Source: Aricia agestis
Taxonomy: Eukaryota; Arthropoda; Insecta; Lepidoptera; Lycaenidae
Direction of reading: 5' to 3'
Assembly (NCBI RefSeq): GCF_905147365.1
Contig: NC_056408.1
Span: 16,120,001-16,184,000 of the forward strand
DNA length: 64,000 nucleotides
Shown here: positions 12,101 to 24,900 of the stretch, piece after piece
How the letters are laid out: every line of letters begins with the position of its first letter
Numbering within the stretch: the stretch's first letter is position 1
The notes under the pieces: generated by a model
Databases searched by the model: none
Seen by the model: only the letters and a program-made list of their open reading frames with translations
Told to the model about the DNA's origin: nothing
Program-made: the position numbers and the translations under genes

Positions 12101-15100
12101 TTCCAATTAACTTTATTTAAGAAATCAAATAATTTTTTGTTGTCTATGCGAGTGATATATGATGGATCACCCTGTATGAGTCCGCCACTTATTATTGTCG
12201 CTACAGTAATTCTATGATCTGCCAGTACGCTGCCGAGCGCGGCCGTGTAAACATCTTTCATGGGAGATCTTATAAAGATATGATCAATGCAACTTTTAGT
12301 GGTATATCCATTGATATTTTCTATCCTAGTGTAATCAGTAATCCCGCATGAAAGACCAAGCCCGCTCATCATGTTTAAGTATGATTTTTTAATAGGATTT
12401 TCTATCTTAGTGTTGATGTTTATATCCCCTAGCACAATCAAATCTGTGCTATGCTTACGTAAAATATTTTCTATTTCTCTAAGGAACTGATATTTATCGC
12501 AGTTTGGTGGTCTGTATACAGCACATAGTGTAATGGAGTAGGACGTGTGTGTGATTGTGCCCATAAGACATTCACAGTGCGCCGTTGTGTTTTTATGGCG
12601 AGTAAACTTATATTTATTTTTAACATAGATAATAATTCCCCCGCCTCGCCTTCCTACCCTAAGTTCTGAGTACATTGTATAGCCATGAATATTATACATA
12701 GACTTAATATTTTCAGTTATATTTACTTCAGTTAGAATCAATACATCAATAGATGGATTAGAAATTATTAGCTGCTCAATCTGAGAATAGTTTTTAATGA
12801 GTGACCTGATATTTACATGTATAATATTAATATTAATTTGATTTTTTGGCAAATATTTTTTGAAATTACTATAATCAAGACAGTTGTGCAATTCTATTAT
12901 ATTATTTTCTTGAATACTATCCATAAATATTTATGATAATTAAAAGTATGGTTATAATAATTACTAAGTTTACAAGTACTTAATTTAAGGTTGATAAAAT
13001 GTTGTCTATGTCACTTCTGGATCTTATTTTATACACCCGTGATTTTTCATTCTTTCTCACAAATATTTTGCCTTCTTTAACCCAAATAAACTTGAAAGCT
13101 GCATTGAGGTCCTGTTTAGCTTGCCATAGAAGATTTTTCAGATATGGTGTTAGTGCTTCTCTTAAATATATCTTCCCATTAGCCGACGTATCATTGATAT
13201 TAGTAAGAAGGTCCTTAAGGCATATTGGTGATATTTTTGCCGTCGAGATAAGATTTTGACAAGGATAATCCTGTTTGACTTTTACTTGGATAAGGCCCGG
13301 TCCAGACTTACGGGTAGGGAGGCGCCTAGTAGACACTATATCTGTACTCGATGCACCAAGCTTAGTAAACAGGCATTCTACAACCTTGGGGGGTTTATTT
13401 CCTTTGAGTCAGGAATACCTTGGATCTCAATACAGTTACTGAGTTGTTGCTGCTCCAACTCCATGTTACGTTGCTCCAGGTAATCAGTTCTAAGGACTAA
13501 TGACTTATTTAGGTTTTCTAGGTGAATAACCTTTTTCTCCATGTCCTTAATTTTATTAGTAAGGGCATCGAGTGTGACAGAGAAGTCATCCACTTTCTCA
13601 CTACAGTAATTTATTGATGTTGCAATGGATCTAATTTCTTGAGTAACAATGCACCTCACTTCCTTCCTTATATCCTGGAGTAATTGCTTCATGTCTGTAC
13701 CATCTTCAGTGTCTTTTGCTTCATCCTCTTCCTCGCGATCGGCCAGTGTAACGAAAGACTTTCTGCGCGACGAATTTATATTACACTCTCGGCAGGTCCA
13801 TTCCAGGCTCTCGGTGGCTTTGAGTGCCGTAAGCTGTTTAGCACTCAGTCCGGTACAAATTGAGGTAGCATGTACTATATTCTGACAGTAGCTACATTCT
13901 AAAATTGTGGATTTTTTATTTAAAGTTTTATCACAACTGTAACATTTTGACATTTTTGATGGATTGAGGGTAGAAAAATAATTAATGACGTACGTATGAA
14001 CTCAACGACGTATAGCTGAGAAAATGAATTAGGGTGTGTGTGAGTTGGTGCATGATTATTATCAATATTATTTTTGGGTAAAGAATGGAAGTTTTTTAAG
14101 CTGTTTTACTTTCTAGGTATATTTTACGCCTTTGTTGGTTGCAAATTGCGCTGGCCAACAGACGGCATATCGCCACAGTTTTGATTAACATTAATACAAT
14201 AGCGGGCGTTTTCTACTGGAGGTTGTGCTGATCCAGCAACAGTGATACATGCTTCTGCTACTGCATCATTATACCTCTCCTATAAAACACTAGGCCTGTA
14301 TAAATAGTCAGTACTCAAGATGCATCTCGGTCTCAAGACACGGTTCACGCTCTGTGATTGGTTGGCTGTCAAATTTGAACCAATTTGGACCAAACAGAGC
14401 CGAAACGCGTCTTGAGACCGGGTCGCATCTTAAGTACTGACTATTTATACCGGCCATGATGCCCGCAACTCGAACCGTACATTCCGAGATAAAAAGTATC
14501 CTATGTCTATAAATTTAGTAGGACTCAAAGTATCATACTAAATTTCAGCAAAATCGGTTCAGCGATTTGGGTGTGATGAGGCAATACACATACAGATTTG
14601 CGTTATTAATGTTAGTCTGGATTTCAGAAACGTACCAAAGAGAAGCGTCGCGGTCGCGTGGGCCGGCCGAAGGGGCGGCGGAAGGAGGAGGCGCACGGCG
14701 AGGAGGACGAGGGGGCGTGGCGGGCTGCGTGCGCGTCCCTGCTGCGCGAGCTGTGCGCCTCCGCCGACGCCGAGCCCTTCCGCGCACCCGTGTCGCCCGC
14801 GCAGGCTCCAGGTATGTTGAACTTAAGTACCCCTTAAAAAGAAAATTTTTTGAATTACTGACTCAGTTTAAACATTTTCCCCCTGAATAATAAAATATTT
14901 ATTAAACCAATACGTTATACAATAATAATTAATAATGTTTTAGACTATACTTTTCGTATTCACAAGGTTTGGCGGTGGTCCCAACGGTCGTGGTCTAGTC
15001 TAAAGACACAAAAAATTGTACTGCTTATTCTTTGTTTAACTGTAATAGTATATAAGGATTTATTAAGGCGATAACTTCATATAGACCATCGGTTACTTTT

Positions 15101-18100
15101 ACTGACCCATCGATCTGTCCTCACACTATATCATAATAGATAAAAGAGTAGTGAAATATTTCAAAGTTAAATATGAACATTCAATTAAGTTCCCAAGTAA
15201 TAAATAATGTGTTTTTAAGCTGTATTACTCAACTTATTAGTGTCAAAGTCCAATTTTGAATTGTCCCAAACAGATTACCTGACGATTGTGAGCCGGCCGA
15301 TGGACCTGGGCACGGTGTCGACGCGGCTGGCGGCGGGCGAGTACGCCAGCGCCGAGGACTTCGCTGCCGACGTCAGACTCGTCTTCACCAACAGCAGGCT
15401 ATACAACACCAACAAGCGGAGTCGGGTAAATATGTCTATTTATATTTTTATGCAAAAAGTGGTAGGTGATAGATAGATGGTAGATGTTATTTGGTTAGGT
15501 TATGTCAAGTCAATGTTAAGCTGTGGTCTGCCGGCTGGGCGAGACGTAACTTTACCAAATTAAGTAGGCCTTTGAATTATTGTATATGTAGGCTTAGGCA
15601 TTGTCGATCATTTGAGAAGCTGTAGATTTTTTTTTCTTATCGCTCTATCATCGTAACGTTGTTCGCAATTTCTTTATTTTATACTTTTCTATTTTAATTT
15701 TCTTTTTATTTATATTTCAGTAGTTACTAGTTTTGTTTCAATATTTATTATTGCTAATATTGGGTAAATTTTTTTCAATTAATCATTCATGATAAGTCTT
15801 GTCAATTTTTCATTCAATTATAGTATTAAAGATTTTTTATTGCTCTATTTCCTTAGATATACTCGATGACGGTTCGTCTGTCGTCGCTGTTCGAGGCGCT
15901 GTGGGCGCTGGTGCCGGCGACGGGCGTGCGGCAGACGCGCCACGGACGCCACGTGCGCCGCCCGTCGCGGCACGCGTCCGCCACGCACGTCAGACTCACA
16001 AACGGCGTGAGGGAGCGACGCGCACGCACACGACGCGCGAACATGCAGGAGATTAATGGCGATGGTGAATATGATGTATTATGTTAAAATAGTGGTAACT
16101 TTGAAATATGGAATAACTAGAGCATAAAAATAGTAAGGGAGCACTATTTAGTAACCTTAAATACTAAAACATTGCCTATAAAAGCGACTAAAACTTATGA
16201 TATATGGATCTATAAAACGCAATAGTTATGACTACACTGCGCACTTTCATCTTTAATTTTCGTCATCAACTTTCATATTGGCGCATTCAATAATTGAATG
16301 CGTCAAGGAACGCAACGCCAATATTGTCATTTTTGAAGTTTTGGATACGGTCAGAGGGCATGCGTCGCGGGCATGCCTCACGTTCGCTGTTGACTGCGCT
16401 ATAAAGCATGCCCTTGACGAACAGAAAAAGGCACAGTGTGGACAAAGCTAATAGACTACGTAGTATCCATACCAACATTATAGATGCCAAAGTGTGTGTG
16501 TCTGTTACCTGTACATGCCGAAACCGCTGAGTCGATTTTCTGAAATACTTTGGGTCCCGGGAAAGAACTAATCCTTTGTCCCGGAACAATATTTACGTTT
16601 CCAGCGTAATAAACGTTTTTTTCCAGAACGGACTTTTAGGCGACATCTAGTCTAGTTATTTATATTTTCCTATCTGAAACTCTACTCAAACTCAAAATTT
16701 TTATTCAGAATACTTTTTTTCGAATATTCTCTGAACGTCGGTACTACTGGTGCCTACCACCGGTTCGGGAGCTAACCTTTCGGGAACTGACGAAGTTTGT
16801 GTTATAGCATGTGAGCGAGCGGAGTCGGCGGCGAACGGGTCGTGCAGCTCGGAGTCGGAGCCGCTGGCGGAGACGTCGCGCCGCGTGCACGCCGAGCGCG
16901 CCGACTCCTCCGACAGTGATGCGCCGCTGCGACCCGCTGCTAAAGGTACTATCGCCTTTATTACTATGGTAATGTGACAACTACTAGCTAATACAAAAAT
17001 GTTGCCATAATTCAGCATTTTACGTCAAAAATTTTGTATGGAAAATTTTTAGTTCAACTTTAATAAATTTTTACACTTGTTGGCCGGGCTGGACGTGTAA
17101 TACACGTCCAGTCGTGTATTCTTTTCATTTGAAAGTTTGCATGTTAATTACACCTTGTTTAATGAACACACTTCGATTAGCTTTCATTATATAAGCTCCT
17201 CAAAATATATTGTGGTAGCGCGCTTACCTAATTGAAGTAACAGGTATTTTTCTGCTATACAGGTAAAGGAATCGGCAAGAAAAGCAAAAGCGGCCCTAGT
17301 GGGGCGTCGTCGTCTACCAGTCGAGTTCCACCCAGTGAGTATGAGAAACTTCTCATCTGCCTTAGAGCTAGTCCACACGGCGCGTCGCGTCGACGCAGCG
17401 CTGCCGTCTGACGCAAAGCCGGCCACACGGGCGCTGTGTCATCGCAGCGTTATTACGAAGCAGTATTAACGTCAACACCCCCTCCCGCTTCGTCTCGGGG
17501 GCTGCTGTCTGTTGCGCGCTGCTGCGTCTGAACACCTTGGTTATTTGTATGTAAAACAACGCAACGGCAGCTCTGCGTCTACGCAGCACTGACGCAACGC
17601 GCTGTGTGGACTGACTTTTAGTTGTAGTCACTTGTAACTAGTTAAGGTCAACTTTTGCCAAATTGGACTTTAATAAAATTTTAAGTAATAAAATCAGAAA
17701 TTAGAAAATCCGTGACACATTTTTCAGGGGTATCACTTATCAGTAATATGCTGCAAATGAGCCTTGTTTTACTCAAATATTTCGTAAAAATCATTATATT
17801 TTTTTATTATTAGCAGTAGGTGAAGTATATGAAAATGAATATTTTTTTTTAATTTAGTTCCAGACTACACGGAAACAAATGGCGCGGCGTCACAATCTGA
17901 CGACCACGACTCTGACGACCACGACTCTGAATACCACGACTCAGACAACAGCATATACACGAGAATAGAGGTAACTATAAAGCTGATCGCACATTTGTTC
18001 GCACCGTACGCGCCGTACGCGTACGCACCGCATGGTACACGAAATGCGGCGCGTACGGTGCGAGATTTCACATCATTTCATACAACGAATTCTAAAATGC

Positions 18101-18942
18101 GGTGCGGTCGGCGCGTGCGTGCTAATAAGTGTGTGATCATCTTTACTTATAATATGTTCGGTCATAAATCATAATACAATATTGAACAGGCCAAAACAAT
18201 AATATTGTATCTATTTTTATTCGATAAAGGAATTTAAATTATTTTTTATTCTTAAGAATATTAATAATATGTAATATCTTTTAGGTTGTAGAGGAAGAGT
18301 TGGCAGACGATGAGGTCCAATTAGAGTACGAGCCGCCCGCGCACACCAGGAAAAGAAAAGTGAGTTCCTACACAAACTGTCTTTAAATATTAAGTTTCTT
18401 AGAGAAAATGTCACATCATTGCACACGACGTCATCAGACCAAAAGGGTCTTCGAAAATGCTGTGGAGTGTGGATGCTAATCACACGTCATTTGAAATATT
18501 GTAATTTTGGCTATTATTCGTAATTCGGCCATATCCATACTAATAATATAAATGCGAAAGTATCTCTGTCTGTCTGTCTGTCTGTCTTGCTTTCACGCCA
18601 AAACTACTGAACCGATTGCAATGAAATTTTGTACACAGTTATTCTAGAGTCTGAGAAAGGACATAGGCTACATTTTGATGTGGGAAAATATCTTATTTCC
18701 ATGAAAATATCGATGAAAATGAATTCGCATTGCGCGTGGCCAGCGCTCATCCCGGGGGTCCTGGGTTCGAGTCGCCCAGGCGGAACAAAAAGTTTTCAAT
18801 GTTCCTGGGTCTTGGATGTGTATTAAAATAAAATTTCAAAAATCTTAAACATATTTTATGTATAATATTATAAAAAATCCAGAAATATATTGATGCAATG
18901 AACATTTTAGTTCCATACTAATATTATAAATGCGAAAGTATC

Positions 18943-18985
<43 letters not shown>

Positions 18986-21900
18986 TGCTTTTACGCCAAA
19001 ACTACTGAACCGATTGCAATGAAATTTTGTACACAGTTATTCTAGAGTCTGAGAAAGGACATAGGCTACATTTTGATGTGGGAAAATATCTTATTTCCAT
19101 GAAAATATCGATGAAAATGAATTCGCATTGCGCGTGGCCAGCGCTCATCCCGGGGTCCTGGGTTCGAGTCCCGCAGGCGGAACAAAAAGTTTTCAATGTT
19201 CCTGGGTCTTGGATGTGTATTAAAATAAAATTTCAAAAATCTTAAACATATTTTATCTATGCTATAATATTATAAATGCGAAAGTATCTCTGTCTGTCTG
19301 TCTCGCTTTCACGCCAAAACTACTGAACCGATTGTAATGAAATTTTGTACACAGATAGCCTAAAGCCTGAGAAAGGACATAGGCTACTTTTTAACTAGAA
19401 AAGGGGGTTGAAAGGGGGTGAAAATGCGTAAATTTGGTCAAATTAAGTTAGTTCCAAAAACTTAAAATAGATGGCGCCAAGAGTCCCCTAGATCGCGCTA
19501 TTGCTTGCTCATGCGTATTTCTATAAGAAGTGATACCATGTCAAGGTAGCTTTTTCGATTCTTTCGATTGTTATACACGTTCTATACTAATATTATAAAT
19601 GCGAAATTATCTCTGTCTGTCTGTCTGTCTGTCTCGCTTTCACGCCAAAACTACTGAACCGATTGTAATGAAATTTTGTACACAGATAGTCTAAAGCCTG
19701 AGAAAGGACATAAGTTACTTCTTACTGCAAAAAGGGGTTGTAAGGGGGTGTTTATGCGTAAATTTGTTCAAATTAAGTTAGTTCCAAAAACTGGAACAGA
19801 TGGCGCCAAGAGTCGCCTAGATCGCGCTATCGCTTGCTCATATGTATTTCTATAAGAGGTGGTACCATATTGAGTTAAGATTTCGATTCTTTCGATTGTT
19901 ATACATGTTATTAAATAACTCACGTACCAACATAGAAATCAGAAACAACAGTCTACCAATAATAAATACTAAATAGTTTAATGGCCTATGGGTATTGGCT
20001 ATTGGGCAAAGCTAAAGTTGTGTAATGCATTATGCAGCTAAGTTGTGTAAAGCTAAATAAGCTTTAAAAGGTATAAAAAAGTTTAATTAAAAAAAAACAT
20101 ATTATGTGCACACTACACGGCTGTTTTGGGTATTTTGATTTAAGGGGTACCAGGGTTTTAAAAAGCTTTTGACACCGCGCGCTATAAACTGAAGTCCACG
20201 CGGACGAAGTCGCGGGCAACAGCTAGTACTAAATAAATATGTAGGTGGATGTGAGCGTGACACATATTGTGTCTTTTGTAACGCGTTACCTTAGATTACA
20301 ACTTTATTTTAGACGAGCTTTTGCCCGCGGCTTCGCTCGCGTTGTGAAGGATTATTATATACAAACTTTCATCCCCTATTTTAACCCCTTGGAGTTGGAA
20401 TTTATCAAAATCCTTGCATGCCAAATTTCAGCCCGATCCGTCCAGTGGTTTGGGTTGTGCGTTGATAGATCACTATGTCAATCAGTCAGTCAGTCACCTT
20501 TGAGTTTTATATATATAGATTTTGGTTACGCACTTAAATATCCTTGTAGGATTGTAACTGTTAATCTCAATTAATATTTGAATATGTGTTTGCAGCGCAA
20601 AAGACGGCGAAGACTCAGCTCGGGCTCGTACACACAAAGCAACCGTAAACAAAGAAAACTCCATCCAAAACGGTAAGACATTACTTTCCTCAGTAAGTAT
20701 ATTGTATTTCGAGAATATTTCGAGAATATTTCGAGACGATTAAATCGATATTTTAAAAGTATATTTTTTACAATTTATACATTAAGTAAGTAATTATTGA
20801 TTAATATTGTTTATTGTTCTAGTACTTAAAACCCTAGTTTATTTATTTTATTCTATTTTTATGCATTACATACTGCAGTATAAAGAAACAATAAGGAGGA
20901 TATTATGCACAGACTAAATGCATAATATCCTCAAAACTTTACTTTTGTATGCATATTAAATTTTCAAACGTTTCAAACCCCTCAAACTTTCTTTACACCA
21001 TTTTTATTTCGCTTCGTTGAAATCAAAGTTCTTTTTTGAGTGTTCCATCTCGTCTCGTCGGATTCAATTCTATTTTTAACACGCTTTTATTAGCTTGGGC
21101 TTTATGTAAATGTAACGGAGTAAGCACGATTTTACCTATCTCCAGTAGTCTAATTAATTCGAAACTTTGCATACGTATTAAGATCCAAAGACAATGCAAT
21201 AATTTGTAAAAAAATTGAAAAATAAAAAAGTAGTTTTTTTTTATCTACACAGTTATGTTTTATTTATAAATATAAATTCTGTGTACGTAGGACGCGGGAG
21301 CCGCGCGAGTCGGGTTCGTGGTCGTCGTCGTCGTCGTCGTGGTGGTCGGGGTCGGAGCCGGCGGGCCGCTACGAGTCCGACCGCTCCTTCCACCCGCAGC
21401 GCGTCTCCTCCGACGACGACGCGCCCCTCACTCATTACAGGTAACATAACGAGGGGGTTATGATACAAAAGGCTAAAGCCCAATTTCACCAATGTCTGTC
21501 AGTGTTAACGATATTTAAAAAACTAAAGAGGTACGTGATACTAATTCGAGCATTAACTTTAAGAGTCGTCGGTGAAATAGGGTCTTAGTATTAAAAAGTA
21601 GAATCGGGAAAGAATGGACATACTTACAGATTTTAGTGACAAAATGGCGGATTTCCTTTGTGTAACTGTCACTTTGTTTATTCTTCCGTAGAAAGAAACA
21701 TCTTCTATTGTGACTATGCTAAGCCTGAAGTTGTAAGTACTAAGTAAATGACTTTCATAGGGCCAGGCCAAAACACTGTGTCGTAGCGCAAAAATAACAT
21801 CACACACACTCAGCACAGAAATGCGATATGATGTCGCACCGCAAAAATTTAATTTTCACGATGCGTTTTGCGGCGTCCTTAATTTTTACGATGCGACGCC

Positions 21901-24900
21901 GCAACGCAGTGTAGTGACCTAGCCCATAGGAATGGAGGTTGTCATAGTTTTATCCCACGGCTTTGCTTTTGTGAACTGGTAAACTGCAAAAAGAAGTAAA
22001 ACAAACAGTGATTAACAGTTTTTAATAATATACATATGTTTAAATTTTAGGCAGAGACAAGAAGACGAACCGGGACCGTCGCGGCCTCTACGCACCTACT
22101 CGAAGAGGGTAAGTCGAATGCTACGTTTTTATGTAAACTACTTCTCCAATCTAAATCAATTGGTAACCTTACGGATTTGATTTATTCATGTTTTGGCATA
22201 CCATAATAATTCGCTTTTAACATATGTTTAATCGACTTCAAAAAAGGAGGAGGTTTCTCAATTTCAATGTGTATGTACTTATATTTTTTTATTTTATGTT
22301 TGTTCGTGGATAACTTTGCCGTATGCAAACAGATTTTAATGATTTTTGTTGGAAAGAGGATACTTCACAGGTGGTCCCATGATATGAAAATACTGTTTGA
22401 AGTCGGGTTTTTTTAAATATGTTAAAACATCGTGCACATCTTATTATATAAAATTCTCGTGTCACAGTGTTTGTGCGCGAACTCCTCCAAAAACGGCTTA
22501 ACCGATTTTAATGTTAATTGTGATCTATAGGCTGGATTTGACGTAAAGCGACCAAACTACGTAGGTCCCCCATCTGCATAGAAAGCAACTTCTCTGATAG
22601 TACACATTCGTTAGGCCTGAGAATATATATTTTTATCTATTTTAAATATTGATACTAGAAATTAGGGTTGTTGAGGAAGTGATTATGAGGAAGAGGAGGA
22701 GGAAGAGGAATTTTCACGCGCAAATTTAGAGGATGCGGATGAGGAAGAGGATATTTTTTGAGGAAGAGGATGCGGATGAGGAAGCGGAAGAGGAAGCGGA
22801 TGAGGAAGAGGATGATAGGAAATTATAAATACTAGCGGACCCAACCCAAAAGTCTTTGTCCTGTCTGTACATAACTAGGTACATACATTACACAAAAAAT
22901 AATTAAAAGGGCATTTTCCAGTTGACCAAACTATGAATCTAAGCCATTCTCACACACACAATAAAAAAATCGTCAAAATTGGTCCAGCAATTAAGGAGGA
23001 GTTCAGTAACATATACAATGGCTTTATACAGCCGTAGTGAGACCGATTACCACATATGGCTGCGTAGTGTGGCAAAAAAGGCTGAACAAGTAAACTGTCG
23101 CAAGAATCTGAGCAGCGTCCAGAGAATGGCATGCCTAATAATCACGGGTGCGCTTTCGTCAATACCCACCGCTTCCCTCGAGGCTCTGATCAACCTAGCT
23201 CCGCTTCCTCTGCTTGTTCAGATGGAGGCCAGAAAGGCGGCTCTCAGGGCCAGGACGGCGGGCAGGACGAATTAGGCCTCCACCAAATTTTGACAGCTGG
23301 AACAGTCTCTTCGTGAATCACCCATCATGGACATGCCATCAGATGCCATGATCAAGGTGCATAGATTTTCGAAGCAATATCAGGTTCTTGTACCTGCCAG
23401 GGAGGACTGGGAAGGAAATATCCCAATTGATATTCACCCTAGCGATATAGTTTGGTTCACGGATGGATCAAGGAAAGAACCGTGCGGGAGCTGGATTCTA
23501 CGGGGGCAAGCCACCAAGAGGCAAACATGCCAGTTTGGGGGAGTTTGCGACCGTGTTTCAGGCTGAGGTCTTCGCAATCATCGGTTGCTTACTAGAAAGC
23601 CTAGAGATGGCACTAGTTAACAAAAATATTTTTATCTCTCTGATAATCAAGCTGCACTCAAAGTACTGACTGCTGCAGAAGTTTCGTCGAAATTGGTTCT
23701 GGAATGCATTGAGACGTTGAACATGCTAGGAAGGGACAATAAAATACACCTAGTATGGGTCCCGGGCCACAGTAACGTTCCCGGCAACGAAACCGCAGAC
23801 GAACTGGCTAGGCTTGGGGCCGAGAGTTTCATATATGGCCCAGAACCGGTCTGCGGAATATCTCCCAGTACTACAAAGCAAGTGCTCGAGGAATGGGTTC
23901 GCGAACTAAGCAGAAAGCAATGGGTTGAACCTTTGGCCTTGAACACTCCAAGGCACTAATTCCTGGCTTTAACAAGAAACTGTCAGAAATAGTGCTCACC
24001 ATGGGTAGGAATCAATTAAGAATCCTTACCAGAAGCCTAACTGGGCACTGCAAGCTCAATAAGCACCTTAACAGAATAGGTGTTAGTAGCTTAACGACTT
24101 TCAGATTCTGCGAGGAGGAGGATGAGACACCTATACACCTTCTCCTTGACTGTCCTGCTCTACTACAGAGCAGAAACAGGCACCTTGGTCGCTACGAATA
24201 CTCATCCACAGAGGAAATTCGTGGCACCAACCCTAACCACATCGTTCAATTTATGAGCAGCATTGGGTTGGGGACGGTACTCTAATGCGAAGGAGTCACA
24301 ATAGATGACCTGCCTTCAGCAATAGAAAAAAAACATACACAACACACGCACACAAAAAAAAGATGAGTGAATGATACAATTCTCTGGCTCTGGCGTGTGC
24401 GTTGCCATGATTGGATACGCGACGCGCATGCGCAGTGGAATTCCTCATAAATTCCTCTTAAATTTTGAGGAAGCGATAGCGGAAGAGGATTTTTTTATTT
24501 TTATTTATGAGGATGCGGTAGCGGTTGAGGAACCCAAAATATTGCGGAACTTCCTCATTATGAGGAAGCGGAAGAGGAATCCTCAGCAACCCTACTAGAA
24601 ATAATATATATGGCAAAACAACGTCTGCCGGGTCAGCTAGTTTTCTTATAAGTATGTGGTTTATCAGGGTGGTGTGTCGCTGCGTTCGCGGTTAAGCCCG
24701 CGGCGGTACAACGAGGACAGCGAGGAGGACTCGGCGGCGGCGATCAGCAAACGCCTGCCGCACGCGCAGCGCCGCCTGCAGCAGCGGCTGCAGCAGCAGC
24801 GCATGGCGCGCGCCCCCCACACCGACCACGACTACTTCAACGGCCACGCGCACGGTCAGTACCGATAGGATACGGGTAAGCGGGAACGATAGACGCGTGT

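Larger units (their letters stand above)
9940..14000 (-). mobile_element. Nearly intact CR1-like non-LTR retrotransposon
   Basis: The two-ORF architecture is ORF1 (PHD-like finger, coiled coil, nucleic-acid-binding C-terminus) then ORF2 (APE endonuclease, reverse transcriptase). It lies antisense in the 8.6 kb BRWD3 intron. I could not find its exact ends or a target duplication by eye. Absence of RNase H and the FADD-type reverse transcriptase fit the CR1/jockey group; the PHD-type ORF1 favours a CR1-related clade (inference). Confidence 0.8.
22439..24640 (+). mobile_element. Helitron carrying a nested hAT-like element and LINE fragment
   Basis: The 5' junction is A/TCTTATTATATAAAATTCTC and the 3' junction CTGCCGGGTCAGCTAG/T. 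Removing the inner hAT-like element leaves a non-autonomous Helitron of about 260 bp. It ends 27 nt upstream of a BRWD3 exon. Confidence 0.75.

Noticed and set aside
19140..19185. tRNA gene suggested by GGGTTCGAGTCCC
   Set aside because: Only a B-box-like motif is present; no cloverleaf or A box is visible, and the motif is inside a duplicated repeat.
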